Shown: positions 31,313 through 40,574 of the stretch, in pieces
Layout of the letters: each line of letters starts with the position of its first letter
How positions within the stretch are numbered: the stretch's first letter is position 1
Source: Tardiphaga sp052076105
Lineage (GTDB): Bacteria > Pseudomonadota > Alphaproteobacteria > Rhizobiales > Xanthobacteraceae
Assembly (NCBI RefSeq): GCF_052076105.1
Contig: NZ_CP197245.1
Location: forward strand, 2,232,001 to 2,296,000
DNA length: 64,000 nucleotides
Direction: 5' to 3'
Position numbers and translations under genes: made by a program
The notes under the pieces: generated by a model
The model's database searches: none
What the model was told of the DNA's origin: nothing
The model's input: the letters and a program-made list of their open reading frames with translations, nothing else

Positions 31313-32106
31313 CATTGGTGCTCACCATTCTCGGCTGCGGTTCCTCGGCGGGTGTGCCGCGTCCTGCGCTGGGCTGGGGCGACTGCGATCCAGCCAATCC
31401 CAGGAACCGGCGCCGTCGTTGCTCGATGATGGCGGAGCGGATCGGGCCGGAGGGCGTCACGCGCGTTGTCATCGACACTTCGCCGGACCTGCGCGAGCAG
31501 CTCATCGACGCTGATGTCGATGACATCGATGCGGTCTTCCTGACGCATGAGCATGCGGACCAGACCCACGGCATGGACGACCTGCGCTCGGTCGTGTTGA
31601 AGCGCCGCAAGCGTATTCCGGTCTATATGAACGCCTCCACGGCGAGCGATATCATGCTGCGCTTCGGCTACTGCTTTCAGTCGCCTCCCGGCAGCGACTA
31701 TCCGCCGATCCTCGATCGCCTCGGCATCGAGGCCGGCGAGAGCCGGACCATCACCGGGAAGGGCGGCGACCTGACGCTGACGCCGTTCCTGGTTCAGCAT
31801 GGCAACATCCCGGCGCTCGGCTACCGGATCGGCAACACCGCCTATACGCCTGATCTCAACGACATTCCGGAAGAGAGCTGGTCTGCGCTCGAAGGTCTCG
31901 ATCTCTGGATCGTCGACGGGCTGCGCTACACCCAACATCCCACGCATTTCAGCATCAGTGATGCGCTGTCCTGGATCGCGCGCTTCAGGCCGAAGCGGGC
32001 GGTCATTACCAACATGACGGCGGATGTGGATTACGAGGCGGTGAAGGCGATGCTGCCTGACGGCGTGGTGCCCGGCTATGATGGCATGCGGCTGGAGGTC
32101 GGATAG
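31309..32106 (+). CDS. MBL-fold metallohydrolase (PhnP-like)
   Basis: Metallo-beta-lactamase-fold hydrolase of 265 residues, ATG at 31309 overlapping the tatD stop (ATGA). It has the metal motif THEHADQTHG, in which the usual His after HxHxD is Gln, followed by the ligand set PFLVQHGN and YTPDLN and the C-terminal Asp. Such proteins include PhnP phosphoribosyl cyclic phosphodiesterases and unknown housekeeping hydrolases. The DDxxHG-like change HADQTHG may affect metal content. It follows metG-tatD in many Rhizobiales. Confidence 0.85.
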   Translation: MTLVLTILGCGSSAGVPRPALGWGDCDPANPRNRRRRCSMMAERIGPEGVTRVVIDTSPDLREQLIDADVDDIDAVFLTHEHADQTHGMDDLRSVVLKRRKRIPVYMNASTASDIMLRFGYCFQSPPGSDYPPILDRLGIEAGESRTITGKGGDLTLTPFLVQHGNIPALGYRIGNTAYTPDLNDIPEESWSALEGLDLWIVDGLRYTQHPTHFSISDALSWIARFRPKRAVITNMTADVDYEAVKAMLPDGVVPGYDGMRLEVG

Positions 32107-32239
32107 GTGGTCGCTCCCTAACCTGCAGGAAATGGAAGAACAATTTTCTCAACGCTAGCGTCAAACCTTATGGAGAGCTGCGGCGAACCAGATTGATGGC
32201 TTTTCCTGCTTCACGTGTTCAACAAGGCAGAATAACAGC

Positions 32240-32623
32240 ATGATGGATTTCGACCCCACCGTATTCGCTGCAGAATGGTGCGCCGCGTGGAACGCGCACG
32301 ATCTTGACCGTGTTCTTGCGCACTTCCACGACGACGTGATCTTTACTTCACCCATCGCTGCGAGCCTCTTGCCTGAAACAGGTGGTGTAATCCGCGGCAA
32401 AGCGGCCCTGCGCAGTTATTGGGAGGAGGGCCTTCGCCGCATTCTCGATCTCCATTTCACCGTTGAGGCTGTATTCGGCGGCGTTGATACGCTCGTGATC
32501 CAGTACCGCAACCAGAAGGGCGTCAACGTTTCCGAGGTGCTCGTGTTTGACGCGGGTCTGGTGCGTCAAGGACACGGCACTTATCCAACCAGGATCAATA
32601 ATCCGGCGGGAACCAGCAGCTAA
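32240..32623 (+). CDS. NTF2/SnoaL-like protein
   Basis: A 127-residue small protein with the SnoaL/NTF2-like fold pattern: AAEWCAAWNAHDLDRVLAHFHDDVIFTSP, then GVIRGKAALRSYWEEGL, then LVIQYRNQKGVNVSEVLVFD. These occur as small isomerases, hydrolases and stress-related binding proteins, so a precise role cannot be given. It stands alone after the MBL gene with its own promoter region. Confidence 0.75.
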   Translation: MMDFDPTVFAAEWCAAWNAHDLDRVLAHFHDDVIFTSPIAASLLPETGGVIRGKAALRSYWEEGLRRILDLHFTVEAVFGGVDTLVIQYRNQKGVNVSEVLVFDAGLVRQGHGTYPTRINNPAGTSS

Positions 32624-32700
32624 CGGAATCCGCGGCAATGGCGGTCGTCATGGAGTCATCTGAAGGCGGACGTTGGTCATTAGATATGAACGTATAGCCG

Positions 32701-34350
32701 CTACGAATTGAACGACCCCGTCGACTTCACCTGATCCCGCAGCATGAATTTCTGGATCTTGCCTGTCGACGTCTTCGGGATCACGCCGAACACCACCGCC
32801 TTCGGTGTCTTGAAGCCTGGCATCTGCGCGCGGCAAAACGCGATGATGTCGGCTTCCGTCGCCGCCGCATTCGGCTTCAGCTCCACGAAGGCGCACGGGA
32901 CTTCGCCCCATTTGGCATCGGGTTTGGCGACCACGGCGGCGAACAGCACTGCAGGGTGTTTGTAGAGCACGTCCTCGACTTCCACCGACGAGATGTTCTC
33001 GCCTCCGGAAATGATGATGTCCTTGGAGCGGTCCTTGATGGTCACGTAGCCGGCAGCGTCGAGCACGCCGAGATCGCCGGTGTGGAACCAGCCACCTTCG
33101 AACGCCTCCTTGGTGGCCTTCTCGTTCTTCAGATAGCCCTTCATCACGATATTGCCGCGGAACATCACCTCGCCGATGGTTTCGCCGTCGCGCGGCACTT
33201 CCTGCATGGTCTCGGGATCGATTACCGTGACGCCTTCCTGCAGATGATACGGCACGCCCTGGCGGCGCTTGAGCTGGGCGCGTTCATCGGCGGGCAGGGC
33301 ATCCCAGCCGGGTTGCTCGGCGCAGACCGAGGCCGGGCCATAGACTTCGGTCAGGCCATACACGTGGGTCAGCTTGATGCCGATCTTCTCGGCGCCGGAC
33401 AGAACCGCCATTGGCGGCGGCGCGCCGGCGATCGAGCCCTGCACCAGCGGTCCGCCGGAATAGGTGGGGGCATCGGGCGCGTTGATCAGCGTGTTGTAGA
33501 CGATCGGCGCGCCGGACATGTGGGTGACGCCGTGCTCGCGCATCAGCGCGAAGATCTTGGTCGGGTCGACCTTGCGCAGGCAGACATTCACGCCGGCGCT
33601 TGCCGCCACGGTCCAGGGGAAGCACCAGCCGTTGCAGTGGAACATCGGTAGGGTCCACAGATAGACCGGATGCTGGCCGAGACCGGCGGCAAGAATATTG
33701 GAGACCGCGTTGAGATAGGCGCCGCGATGATGCGTCACGACGCCCTTAGGGTTGCCCGTGGTGCCCGAGGTGTAACCGAGCGCGATGGCGTCCCATTCGT
33801 CAAGCGGGAAGGCGCTGGTGAAATCCGGGCTGCCTTCGGCGAGGGCGGCCTCATATTCGAGCTCCCCGATCCGCTGGCCGCCGGTGAAGGAGGCGTCGTC
33901 GACATCGATCACGGTCGGCTTCGGGCCAGTCATCAGGCCGAGGGCCTCGGTGATCACACCGGAGAATTCCGGATCGACCAGCAGCAGCCTTGCGCCGCCA
34001 TGGTCGAGCTGGAACGCGATGGCCGCGGCGTCGAGCCGGATGTTGAGCGCGTTGAGGACGGCACCGGCCATGGGCACCGCGAAGTGGGCTTCGTTCATCG
34101 CCGGCAGGTTCGGCAGCATCGCGGCGACGGTGTCGCCGCGGCCGATCCCGCGGCCGGTCAGGAACGAGGCAAAGCGCCGGCAGCGCTCATAGGTCTGCGC
34201 CCAGGTGAAGCGGCGTCCCTCATAGACCGTGCTGGTGAGGTCCGGATAAACCGCCGCGCTGCGCCTGAGAAAGCTCAGCGGCGACAGCGGCACGAAGTTG
34301 GCCGGAGTCTGGTCGAGGCCAACGCTATAGGCGCCCTGATCTGGGATCAT
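32701..34350 (-). CDS. AMP-dependent acyl-CoA synthetase
   Basis: Adenylate-forming ligase of 549 residues activating a carboxylic acid to its CoA thioester. The nucleotide motif YTSGTTGNPKGVVTHH, the second core GYLKNEKATKEAFEGGWFHTGDLG and the C-terminal KDIIISGGENISSVEVED and GKIQK lysine are present. Overall pattern resembles medium-chain or 3-methylmercaptopropionate-type ligases; the substrate is unknown. It lies 121 bp downstream of the TRAP transporter genes in the same direction, so it may activate a compound they import. Confidence 0.93.
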   Translation of the reverse strand: MIPDQGAYSVGLDQTPANFVPLSPLSFLRRSAAVYPDLTSTVYEGRRFTWAQTYERCRRFASFLTGRGIGRGDTVAAMLPNLPAMNEAHFAVPMAGAVLNALNIRLDAAAIAFQLDHGGARLLLVDPEFSGVITEALGLMTGPKPTVIDVDDASFTGGQRIGELEYEAALAEGSPDFTSAFPLDEWDAIALGYTSGTTGNPKGVVTHHRGAYLNAVSNILAAGLGQHPVYLWTLPMFHCNGWCFPWTVAASAGVNVCLRKVDPTKIFALMREHGVTHMSGAPIVYNTLINAPDAPTYSGGPLVQGSIAGAPPPMAVLSGAEKIGIKLTHVYGLTEVYGPASVCAEQPGWDALPADERAQLKRRQGVPYHLQEGVTVIDPETMQEVPRDGETIGEVMFRGNIVMKGYLKNEKATKEAFEGGWFHTGDLGVLDAAGYVTIKDRSKDIIISGGENISSVEVEDVLYKHPAVLFAAVVAKPDAKWGEVPCAFVELKPNAAATEADIIAFCRAQMPGFKTPKAVVFGVIPKTSTGKIQKFMLRDQVKSTGSFNS

Positions 34351-34471
34351 TTTGACACTCTTTTATTTTAGTCAGTGAGTTACGAGAGATATCTCACTTA
34401 TCAGTTTATGATTGGAATGATCTTCCAAAGTCACGCAAGGTAATGACTACAACCTTCTGAAAGATTGTATC

Positions 34472-36355
34472 TTAAAGGAATCCAATCGAAATCCACGGGA
34501 AGATCGCGACGATGATCAGGCCGATCAGCAGGGCCAGCAGATAGCCGAGGATGGGCCGGATGCCTTCCGCCGGATCGACGCGGCCGATCGCACAGGCCGC
34601 ATAATAGCCGACGCCGAAGGGCGGCGCGAATAGTCCGATGCCCATGGCAAGGATGACGACCATCGCATAGTGGACCTCATGGACACCGACCAGCCGCGCG
34701 ATTGGGAACAGCAGCGGCCCGAATAGCACGATGGCCGGGATGCCCTCCAGCACGCTGCCGAGGATCACGAAGGCGACGATGGACACCGCGATAAAGGTCG
34801 CGCCGCCACCCGGTAGGCCCGTCATGGCCGCCGCCAGCGAGCGCGAGAAGCCGGACTGCGTGAGGCCCCAGGCCATGCCGGTCGCGGTTCCGATGATCAG
34901 CAGGATCGCGCCGGAGAGACAGGCCGTATCGACCAGCATCGGTTTCAGCCGGCTCCAGTCGAACTGGCGATAGATCAGCAGGCCCGCCAGCACGGCATAG
35001 ACGATGCCGATGGTGGAGACTTCCGTCGCGGTCGCCACACCCTCGACCACGGCAGCGCGGATCACGAAGGGCAGTGCGATGGCCGGCAGCGAGATGATGA
35101 AGGCCTTGCCGATCTGCGCACCGGTCGCCCGCTTCACATGGCTGAGATCCTCACCGCGATAGCGCCACCACACCAGCACGCCGAGCGTGATCGCCAGCAC
35201 GACGCCCGGCAGCAACCCGCCGGTGAACAGCGCCGAGATCGAGACGCCGGTCACCGAGCCGATGGTGATCAGCACGAGGCTCGGCGGAATGGTCTCGGTC
35301 TGCGCGCCGGTCGCCGAGAGCAGGGCGACGAGATCACCCGGCTTGGCGCCGCGCGCCTTCATTTCCGGGAACAGCACTGGCGCCACCGCCGCCATGTCGG
35401 CGGCCTTGGAACCGGAAATGCCGGAGACGAGATACATCGCGCCGATCAGCACGTAATGCAGGCCGCCGCGGACATGGCCGAGCAGGCTGGCGAGGAACGC
35501 CACCATGGCGCGGGCCATGCCGGTCATCTCGATCAGCAGGCCCAGGAACACGAAGAGCGGCACCGACAGCAGGATGAGGTGGCTCATGCCCTCGTCCATG
35601 CGGCCGACCAGCACCATGATCGGCGTCCGCGTGGTCAGCGCCATATAGCCGAAGATCGCGAGGCCGAATCCGAACGCGATCGGCACGCCAGCGAAGACGC
35701 AGAGCGCCACGACGCCGACGAAGAAGATGATGAGGTTCAGATTGCCGAGGGTGCGCAACAGCGGCTCGGCGAGCCAGAATACGCCCATGATCGCCACGAC
35801 GGTTGCCAGCGCCGCCAGCACGGTCCGCTTGTCGCCATAGCGCAGCAGCCGGAGCAGGGCGAACAGCGACATGATCGTGATGCCCACAGGCAGCGCGGCG
35901 GCACGAAAGCTGTTGGCGATCTGCAGCGCCGGTGTCGTGATGTAGCTTTCCTCATAGGCATATTCGAAGGACGGCCCGACGATCATCAGCAGGAATGCCA
36001 AAGCGGCGGCGGTTGCGATCACGTCCAGAAAAGCCCAGGTCCGCGGCCCGGCCGACGCTACCAGCGCGGTCATCCGCATATGCTCGCCGCGCCGGAACGC
36101 GACGGCCGAACCGAGCATCGCCAGCCACAGGAACAGGATCGATGCCAGTTCGTCCGACCACACCAGCGGCCGGTGCAGGCCATAGCGCGCAACCACGCCG
36201 GCAAACAGGATGATGACCTCGGCGACGACCAGCAGCGCGGCCGGGATTTCCACCAGCGCGCCAAGGATCTTGTCCAGCGAGGTCAGCAATGCCTGCGGGC
36301 GAGTGACGGGTGACGTCGCCTCGCCCGGCGCCTGCGTGAGTTCGGCATGGGCCAT
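34472..36355 (-). CDS. dctQM: TRAP transporter fused small-large permease (DctQM)
   Basis: Membrane protein of 627 residues from the ATG at 36355 (frame open to 36430). The first about 180 residues have four membrane segments like DctQ (small subunit), followed directly by a large DctM part with about 12 segments and family signatures (GVPIAFGFGLAIFGYMAL, PLFVFLGLLIEMTG, GSKAADMAAVAPVLFP, ATGAQTETIPPSLVLITIGS). Fusion of the two permease subunits is common. It starts 8 bp after the stop of the DctP gene. Import of a carboxylate, driven by the sodium or proton gradient, is inferred. Confidence 0.93.
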   Translation of the reverse strand: MAHAELTQAPGEATSPVTRPQALLTSLDKILGALVEIPAALLVVAEVIILFAGVVARYGLHRPLVWSDELASILFLWLAMLGSAVAFRRGEHMRMTALVASAGPRTWAFLDVIATAAALAFLLMIVGPSFEYAYEESYITTPALQIANSFRAAALPVGITIMSLFALLRLLRYGDKRTVLAALATVVAIMGVFWLAEPLLRTLGNLNLIIFFVGVVALCVFAGVPIAFGFGLAIFGYMALTTRTPIMVLVGRMDEGMSHLILLSVPLFVFLGLLIEMTGMARAMVAFLASLLGHVRGGLHYVLIGAMYLVSGISGSKAADMAAVAPVLFPEMKARGAKPGDLVALLSATGAQTETIPPSLVLITIGSVTGVSISALFTGGLLPGVVLAITLGVLVWWRYRGEDLSHVKRATGAQIGKAFIISLPAIALPFVIRAAVVEGVATATEVSTIGIVYAVLAGLLIYRQFDWSRLKPMLVDTACLSGAILLIIGTATGMAWGLTQSGFSRSLAAAMTGLPGGGATFIAVSIVAFVILGSVLEGIPAIVLFGPLLFPIARLVGVHEVHYAMVVILAMGIGLFAPPFGVGYYAACAIGRVDPAEGIRPILGYLLALLIGLIIVAIFPWISIGFL

Positions 36356-36363
36356 CGGACTGC

Positions 36364-37383
36364 TTACGCCAGCTTGCCGACGGACTTCTCGAGCAGCGAC
36401 CAAGCCTGGTCGCCATATTTGCCCTTCCATTCCGCATAGAAGCCGGCCGAGCGCAGCTTGTCACGGAACGGCGCCACCTGCGGCTGGTTGAAGATCAGGC
36501 CCTTGGCGAGCAGTTCGTCGCGGACCGTGCCGTTCAGCTTCGCGGTATCTTCGCGTTCCTTGACGGCGGCGGCGTTGATGTTCTTTGCCACGATCTCGCG
36601 CAGATTGGCGGGCAGGCGCTCCCAGGCGCGGCGATTGGCAAGGAACCAGAAGCCATCCCACATGTGGTTGGTCATCGAGCAGTATTTCTGCACTTCGTAG
36701 AGCTTCGCCGTGGAGATCAGCGCCAGCGGATTCTCCTGGCCTTCAACGACCTTGGTCTGCAGGGCCGAATAGACTTCGCTGAAATTGATTGAGGCAGGCG
36801 CGCTGTCGAAAGCCTTGTACATGGAAGTCCACAGCGGCGACACCGGCACGCGGATCTTGAAGCCCTTGAGGTCGTCAGGGCCGTTGATCGGGCGCGTGGA
36901 CGAGGTGGTCTGGCGGAAGCCGTTGTCCCAGATCTTGTCCATGACGACGAGATTGGCCTTGGTGATCTCGCCGCGCACGTAAGCGCCGAGTTCGCCGTCC
37001 ATGGCCTTCCAGACGGTGTCGTAATCAGGGAAGGCGAAGCCGATGCCATTGATCGATGCGGCCGGCACGAGCGTCGCGAGGATCAGGCCGGAGAGTGTGA
37101 AGAACTCGACACCGCCGGAGCGGATCTGGCTCAGCATGTCGGTGTCTGAACCGAGCTGGTTATTCGGAAATACCTGCAGATCGACCTTGCCGCCGGTCTC
37201 GGTCTTGATCGCCGCCGACATCTCGCGGGCACGGACGTTGAGCGGGTGCGTGTCGGGCAGGTTATTCGCATATTTGTAGACGAATTCGGCCTGCTGGGCG
37301 CGCGCCACGAAGGGCATGCCGATGCCACCCATTGCGGTCGCGGCAGCCGATGCCTTCAGCAGAGTCCGGCGTGAAATCGTCAT
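36364..37383 (-). CDS. dctP: TRAP transporter solute-binding protein (DctP)
   Basis: Periplasmic receptor of 339 residues from the ATG at 37383, chosen because GGGAG sits 8 nt upstream (frame open to 37452). The signal peptide SRRTLLKASAAATA has a twin-arginine-like pair and ends near VARAQQ. The body has DctP-family features (TETGGKVDLQVFPNNQLGS, the conserved Arg in FKIRVP used to bind carboxylates, ALQTKVVEGQENPLA). It is the first gene of the TRAP operon, divergent from the SDR at 37626. Ligand unknown. Confidence 0.93.
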   Translation of the reverse strand: MTISRRTLLKASAAATAMGGIGMPFVARAQQAEFVYKYANNLPDTHPLNVRAREMSAAIKTETGGKVDLQVFPNNQLGSDTDMLSQIRSGGVEFFTLSGLILATLVPAASINGIGFAFPDYDTVWKAMDGELGAYVRGEITKANLVVMDKIWDNGFRQTTSSTRPINGPDDLKGFKIRVPVSPLWTSMYKAFDSAPASINFSEVYSALQTKVVEGQENPLALISTAKLYEVQKYCSMTNHMWDGFWFLANRRAWERLPANLREIVAKNINAAAVKEREDTAKLNGTVRDELLAKGLIFNQPQVAPFRDKLRSAGFYAEWKGKYGDQAWSLLEKSVGKLA

Positions 37384-37625
37384 TTTGTTTCTCCCAACCA
37401 CTTCTTTGTTTGCCTTTGTGAGGCGCAAGGGCCCTTGCCGTCTGGTCATCATGCCCGGCCTGTCCGGTCAAGCCTTTTTGCGGTGCGACCAAAGGACAAG
37501 GCCCAATAAAGGACGCGGGCACACGGCTTTTGCACCGCGCGAATTTGTGGGAAGCATCACGCGAATGCAGCTGCCGGCAGTCAGGACCGGCCAAGCACCG
37601 TCTGCAGGAAACGCAAGGACAGCAT

Positions 37626-38411
37626 ATGAAACACCCGATGAGCTTGGATCACCGCGTCGCGATCATTACAGGCGGTGCCTCAGGCATTGGCCTGGCCATC
37701 GCCAAGGCGGCCGTGGGCGAGGGGTGGAAGGTGCTCCTCGCCGATCTCACCCAGCCTGCCCTGGATGCGGCCAAGGCCCAGATCGATGCGATCATGCCCG
37801 GCAAGACCCAGACCGTGGTGATGGACGTCGCCAATGAAGACGCTGTGATCGCCGGATTGAAGGATTGCGAGCAGGGTTTCGGTCCGGTGCGCGGTCTGGT
37901 GAACTCTGCGGGTATCGGCCGTCAGGTGCCGTTCTTCGAGACCTCGGTGAAACTGTTTCGCGAGATCCTCGACATCAATCTGGTCGGCACCTTTGCCGTC
38001 GCCAAGGAAGCCGCGCGGATGATGCAGGCGCATGGCGGCGGCGCCATCGTCAATGTGGCGTCGGTGTCGGGGCTGCGCGGCAATATCGAGCGCTCGGCCT
38101 ATGGCGCATCCAAGGGCGGCGTCGTCACGCTGACCCAGGTGATGGCCTGCGAACTGGCGCCGCTGAAGATTCGCGTCAATGCGATTGCGCCCGGCCCGTT
38201 CGAGACGCCGATGGTGCAGGAGATGCACACGGCGTCGACGCGCGAAGGCTGGATGCAAGTGGTGCCGCAGCGGCGTTATGCTGAGCCGGAGGAGGTTGCC
38301 GGCGCCGCGATGTTCCTGCTGGATGACAACAAGTCGAGCTTTGTGACGGGTCACGTTCTCAATGTCGACGGTGGCTTTGCCGCGCACGGGTTGCTGCCGA
38401 AATATCCGTAG
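37626..38411 (+). CDS. Short-chain dehydrogenase/reductase
   Basis: Rossmann-fold oxidoreductase of 261 residues, ATG preceded by AAGGAC. Motifs: TGGASGIG (nucleotide binding), NSAG, active-site Ser (VASVSGLRG), YGASKGG (YxxxK), and PGPFETPM. Asp after the second beta strand (LADLTQ) suggests NAD rather than NADP. It is divergent from the TRAP genes (242-bp gap), so it may oxidise the imported compound. Substrate unknown. Confidence 0.92.
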   Translation: MKHPMSLDHRVAIITGGASGIGLAIAKAAVGEGWKVLLADLTQPALDAAKAQIDAIMPGKTQTVVMDVANEDAVIAGLKDCEQGFGPVRGLVNSAGIGRQVPFFETSVKLFREILDINLVGTFAVAKEAARMMQAHGGGAIVNVASVSGLRGNIERSAYGASKGGVVTLTQVMACELAPLKIRVNAIAPGPFETPMVQEMHTASTREGWMQVVPQRRYAEPEEVAGAAMFLLDDNKSSFVTGHVLNVDGGFAAHGLLPKYP

Positions 38412-38429
38412 GGCGCTCGCAACAAACCC

Positions 38430-38552
38430 GTCATTCCGGGTTTTCGACAGGACCGGCTTGCCGGTCGTGGCGAAGACCCGGAATCTGGATGTGATGAGCA
38501 CTGCAGGATTCCGGGTTCGCGTGCGCAAGATGCGCCCGCGCCCCGGAATGAC
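38430..38552. repeat. Intergenic palindromic repeat element
   Basis: A 123-bp element bounded by inverted GTCATTCCGGG and CCCCGGAATGAC, with further inner repeats of CCGGAATC and GATTCCGGG. Such elements are dispersed in Bradyrhizobium/Rhodopseudomonas genomes between convergent genes and can fold into long hairpins. Here it lies between the convergent SDR and XRE regulator genes and may serve as a terminator. Confidence 0.7.
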
Positions 38553-38562
38553 AAGCCTGGAA

Positions 38563-39411
38563 TTAGCCTGTCTTAGCCTCAATCAGCGCCTTCATCCGCT
38601 CGGCATCCGCATTCGTCGCAGGCGTGTAGACCACCATGCCCAAATTCGGCTGGCCATCGACCGAAAAGGTAGAATAGCTCATCGTGAACGGTCCTACGAC
38701 CGGATGATTCACGTGCTTCTTGCCCTCGCCGTAGCTGCTGACATCGTTATCGTGCCACATCGCCGCGAAGTCGGGGCTTACCTTGCAGAGTTCGTCGATC
38801 AATATCTGGGCGCGTTTTGATGCGCCGCTGCGCGTGATGTCGGCGCGAAATGCCGCCACGGCGAAGCGCGCGTCATTCTCCCAATCCGGCATCTTGGCGC
38901 GGACATTCGGACGACAGAACAGGATACGCAGGACGTTGCGCTCTTCGGGCGCGATGTTTGGATAATCGCCAAGCACGGCCAGCGCCGCACGATTCCAGGC
39001 CACGATATCCCAGGTCGCATTCCTCACGACGGCAGCGCTGAACTCCATCGAATCCAGCACGCGCTGCAGCGTCGGCGTGACGATATCGGACGGCTCAAAG
39101 CGGACTTCCGGCAGCCGGTGCTGCGCCAGCAGAAACAGATGCTCGCGCTCGATTGCCGACAATTCCAGCGCGCGTGAAATCCGGTCGAGCACATCGGCCG
39201 ATGGCGCGCCGCCGCGGCCTTGCTCGAGCCAGGTGTACCAGGTGGCGCTGACATTGGCGCGCTGCGCGACTTCCTCGCGCCGCAGGCCCGGTGTGCGGCG
39301 TCGCTCCGATGAGAAGCCGAAGGCCACGGGATCGAGCCTGGCGCGGCGATCCCGAAGATAAGCGCCCAGTGGATTGGAGCCTGCGCGGGGAGTTGTTTCG
39401 GTGACCGTCAT
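38563..39411 (-). CDS. XRE-family regulator with MmyB-like ligand domain
   Basis: DNA-binding regulator of about 282 residues from the ATG at 39411 (frame open to 39432). The N-terminus holds an HTH (GLRREEVAQRANVSATWYTWLEQGR, with the usual RTPGLRREE-type start) and the C-terminal two thirds match the MmyB-like PAS-related domain (VVRNATWDIVAWNRAALAVLGD, FRADITRSG). Regulators of this class commonly repress divergent oxidoreductases; here the divergent gene is an NAD-dependent epimerase at 39508. The ligand is not known. Confidence 0.9.
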   Translation of the reverse strand: MTVTETTPRAGSNPLGAYLRDRRARLDPVAFGFSSERRRTPGLRREEVAQRANVSATWYTWLEQGRGGAPSADVLDRISRALELSAIEREHLFLLAQHRLPEVRFEPSDIVTPTLQRVLDSMEFSAAVVRNATWDIVAWNRAALAVLGDYPNIAPEERNVLRILFCRPNVRAKMPDWENDARFAVAAFRADITRSGASKRAQILIDELCKVSPDFAAMWHDNDVSSYGEGKKHVNHPVVGPFTMSYSTFSVDGQPNLGMVVYTPATNADAERMKALIEAKTG

Positions 39412-39507
39412 GCTCAGCCTGTTAGTCGCCATACCCGTATAACGTCACGGCTTCACGCAGTGTAGCGCAGGACCGATACATCCGCGCAGTCACAAGAGGA
39501 ATATCAC

Positions 39508-40398
39508 ATGCGTGTTTTCGTTACCGGTGCTTCGGGCTTTGTCGGATCTGCCATTGTTCAGGAACTGATCGGCGCGGGCCATCAGGTGCTCGGTCTCGCG
39601 CGCTCGGACGCATCTGCCAAGGCGGTGGCCGACGCCGGTGCACAGATCCATCGCGGCGATCTGGAAGATCTGGACAGCCTGCGCTCCGGCGCCGCCAATT
39701 CTGACGGCGTGGTCCATACGGCCTTCATCCACGACTTCTCTAGGTTCAAGGAAAACAGCGCGATCGACGCGCGCGCCATCGAGACGCTTGGCGATGTGCT
39801 GGCAGGCTCCGATCGGCCCTTGATCGTGACCTCTGGCATGGCCTTCATCGCTCCCGGACGCGTGGCTACCGAGGACATGGGCCCATCGAATTCATCGCCA
39901 AGCCCGCGCGTGTCGGAACAGGTCGCCGAGCGCCTGGCGGCGCGCGGCGTGCGTGCCTCAGTTGTACGTTTGCCGCCATCGGTTCATGGCGATGGCGATC
40001 ATGGTTTCGTGCCGCGGCTGATTACGATCGCGCGGGAGAAGGGCGCCTCCGCCTATATTGGCGACGGCCTCAATCGCTGGCCTGCCGCACACCGGCTGGA
40101 CGTCGCCCGGCTCTACAGGCTCGTGCTGGAGCATGGCGCCGCCGCGCCACGCTATCATGGCGGTGCCGAGCAAGGCGTGCCATTCCGTGAGATTGCCGAG
40201 GTCATCGGTCGGCAGCTGAGCCTGCCGGTCGTCTCGCAATCGCCGGCCGAAGCCGCCGATCACTTCGGCTGGTTCGCAGGCTTCGCGTCGATGGATGCGC
40301 CGGCATCCAGCGACTGGACACAACAGCAGCTTGGGTGGCGACCAACGCAGTCAGGATTGATCCCGGACCTCGATCACGTCAGATATTTCGGCGGCTGA
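39508..40398 (+). CDS. NAD-dependent epimerase/reductase, SDR family
   Basis: Extended SDR protein of 296 residues. Nucleotide motif TGASGFVGSAI at the N-terminus, GLARSD, and a C-terminal part typical of NAD(P)-binding ywnB/epimerase relatives (YHGGAEQGVPFREIAEVIG). The YxxxK pair is not in its usual form (the region near SEQVAERLAARG has no Tyr), so catalysis may differ from classic epimerases. Divergent from the XRE regulator, suggesting repression by it. Confidence 0.85.
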   Translation: MRVFVTGASGFVGSAIVQELIGAGHQVLGLARSDASAKAVADAGAQIHRGDLEDLDSLRSGAANSDGVVHTAFIHDFSRFKENSAIDARAIETLGDVLAGSDRPLIVTSGMAFIAPGRVATEDMGPSNSSPSPRVSEQVAERLAARGVRASVVRLPPSVHGDGDHGFVPRLITIAREKGASAYIGDGLNRWPAAHRLDVARLYRLVLEHGAAAPRYHGGAEQGVPFREIAEVIGRQLSLPVVSQSPAEAADHFGWFAGFASMDAPASSDWTQQQLGWRPTQSGLIPDLDHVRYFGG

Positions 40399-40574
40399 AG
40401 ATGCAATGATGTGGGAGCGCAAACTGGCTTGAATGGCTGCTCGGTCAACCGGATATCGCAACAATTTGAGCTAAGCCTCTGGGATCGCTACGGGATAATA
40501 TATTCCATAATATACCTTATGCGAATCCGAGATGTGGGCATGTCAGACTGGCGAAATCCCGGAAGCTGTTCCCG

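Noticed and set aside
35138..36313. Plus-strand frame of 391 residues opposite the TRAP permease
   Set aside because: Composition is mainly Gln, His, Arg and Asp, with no motif; the minus-strand DctQM is clearly coding.
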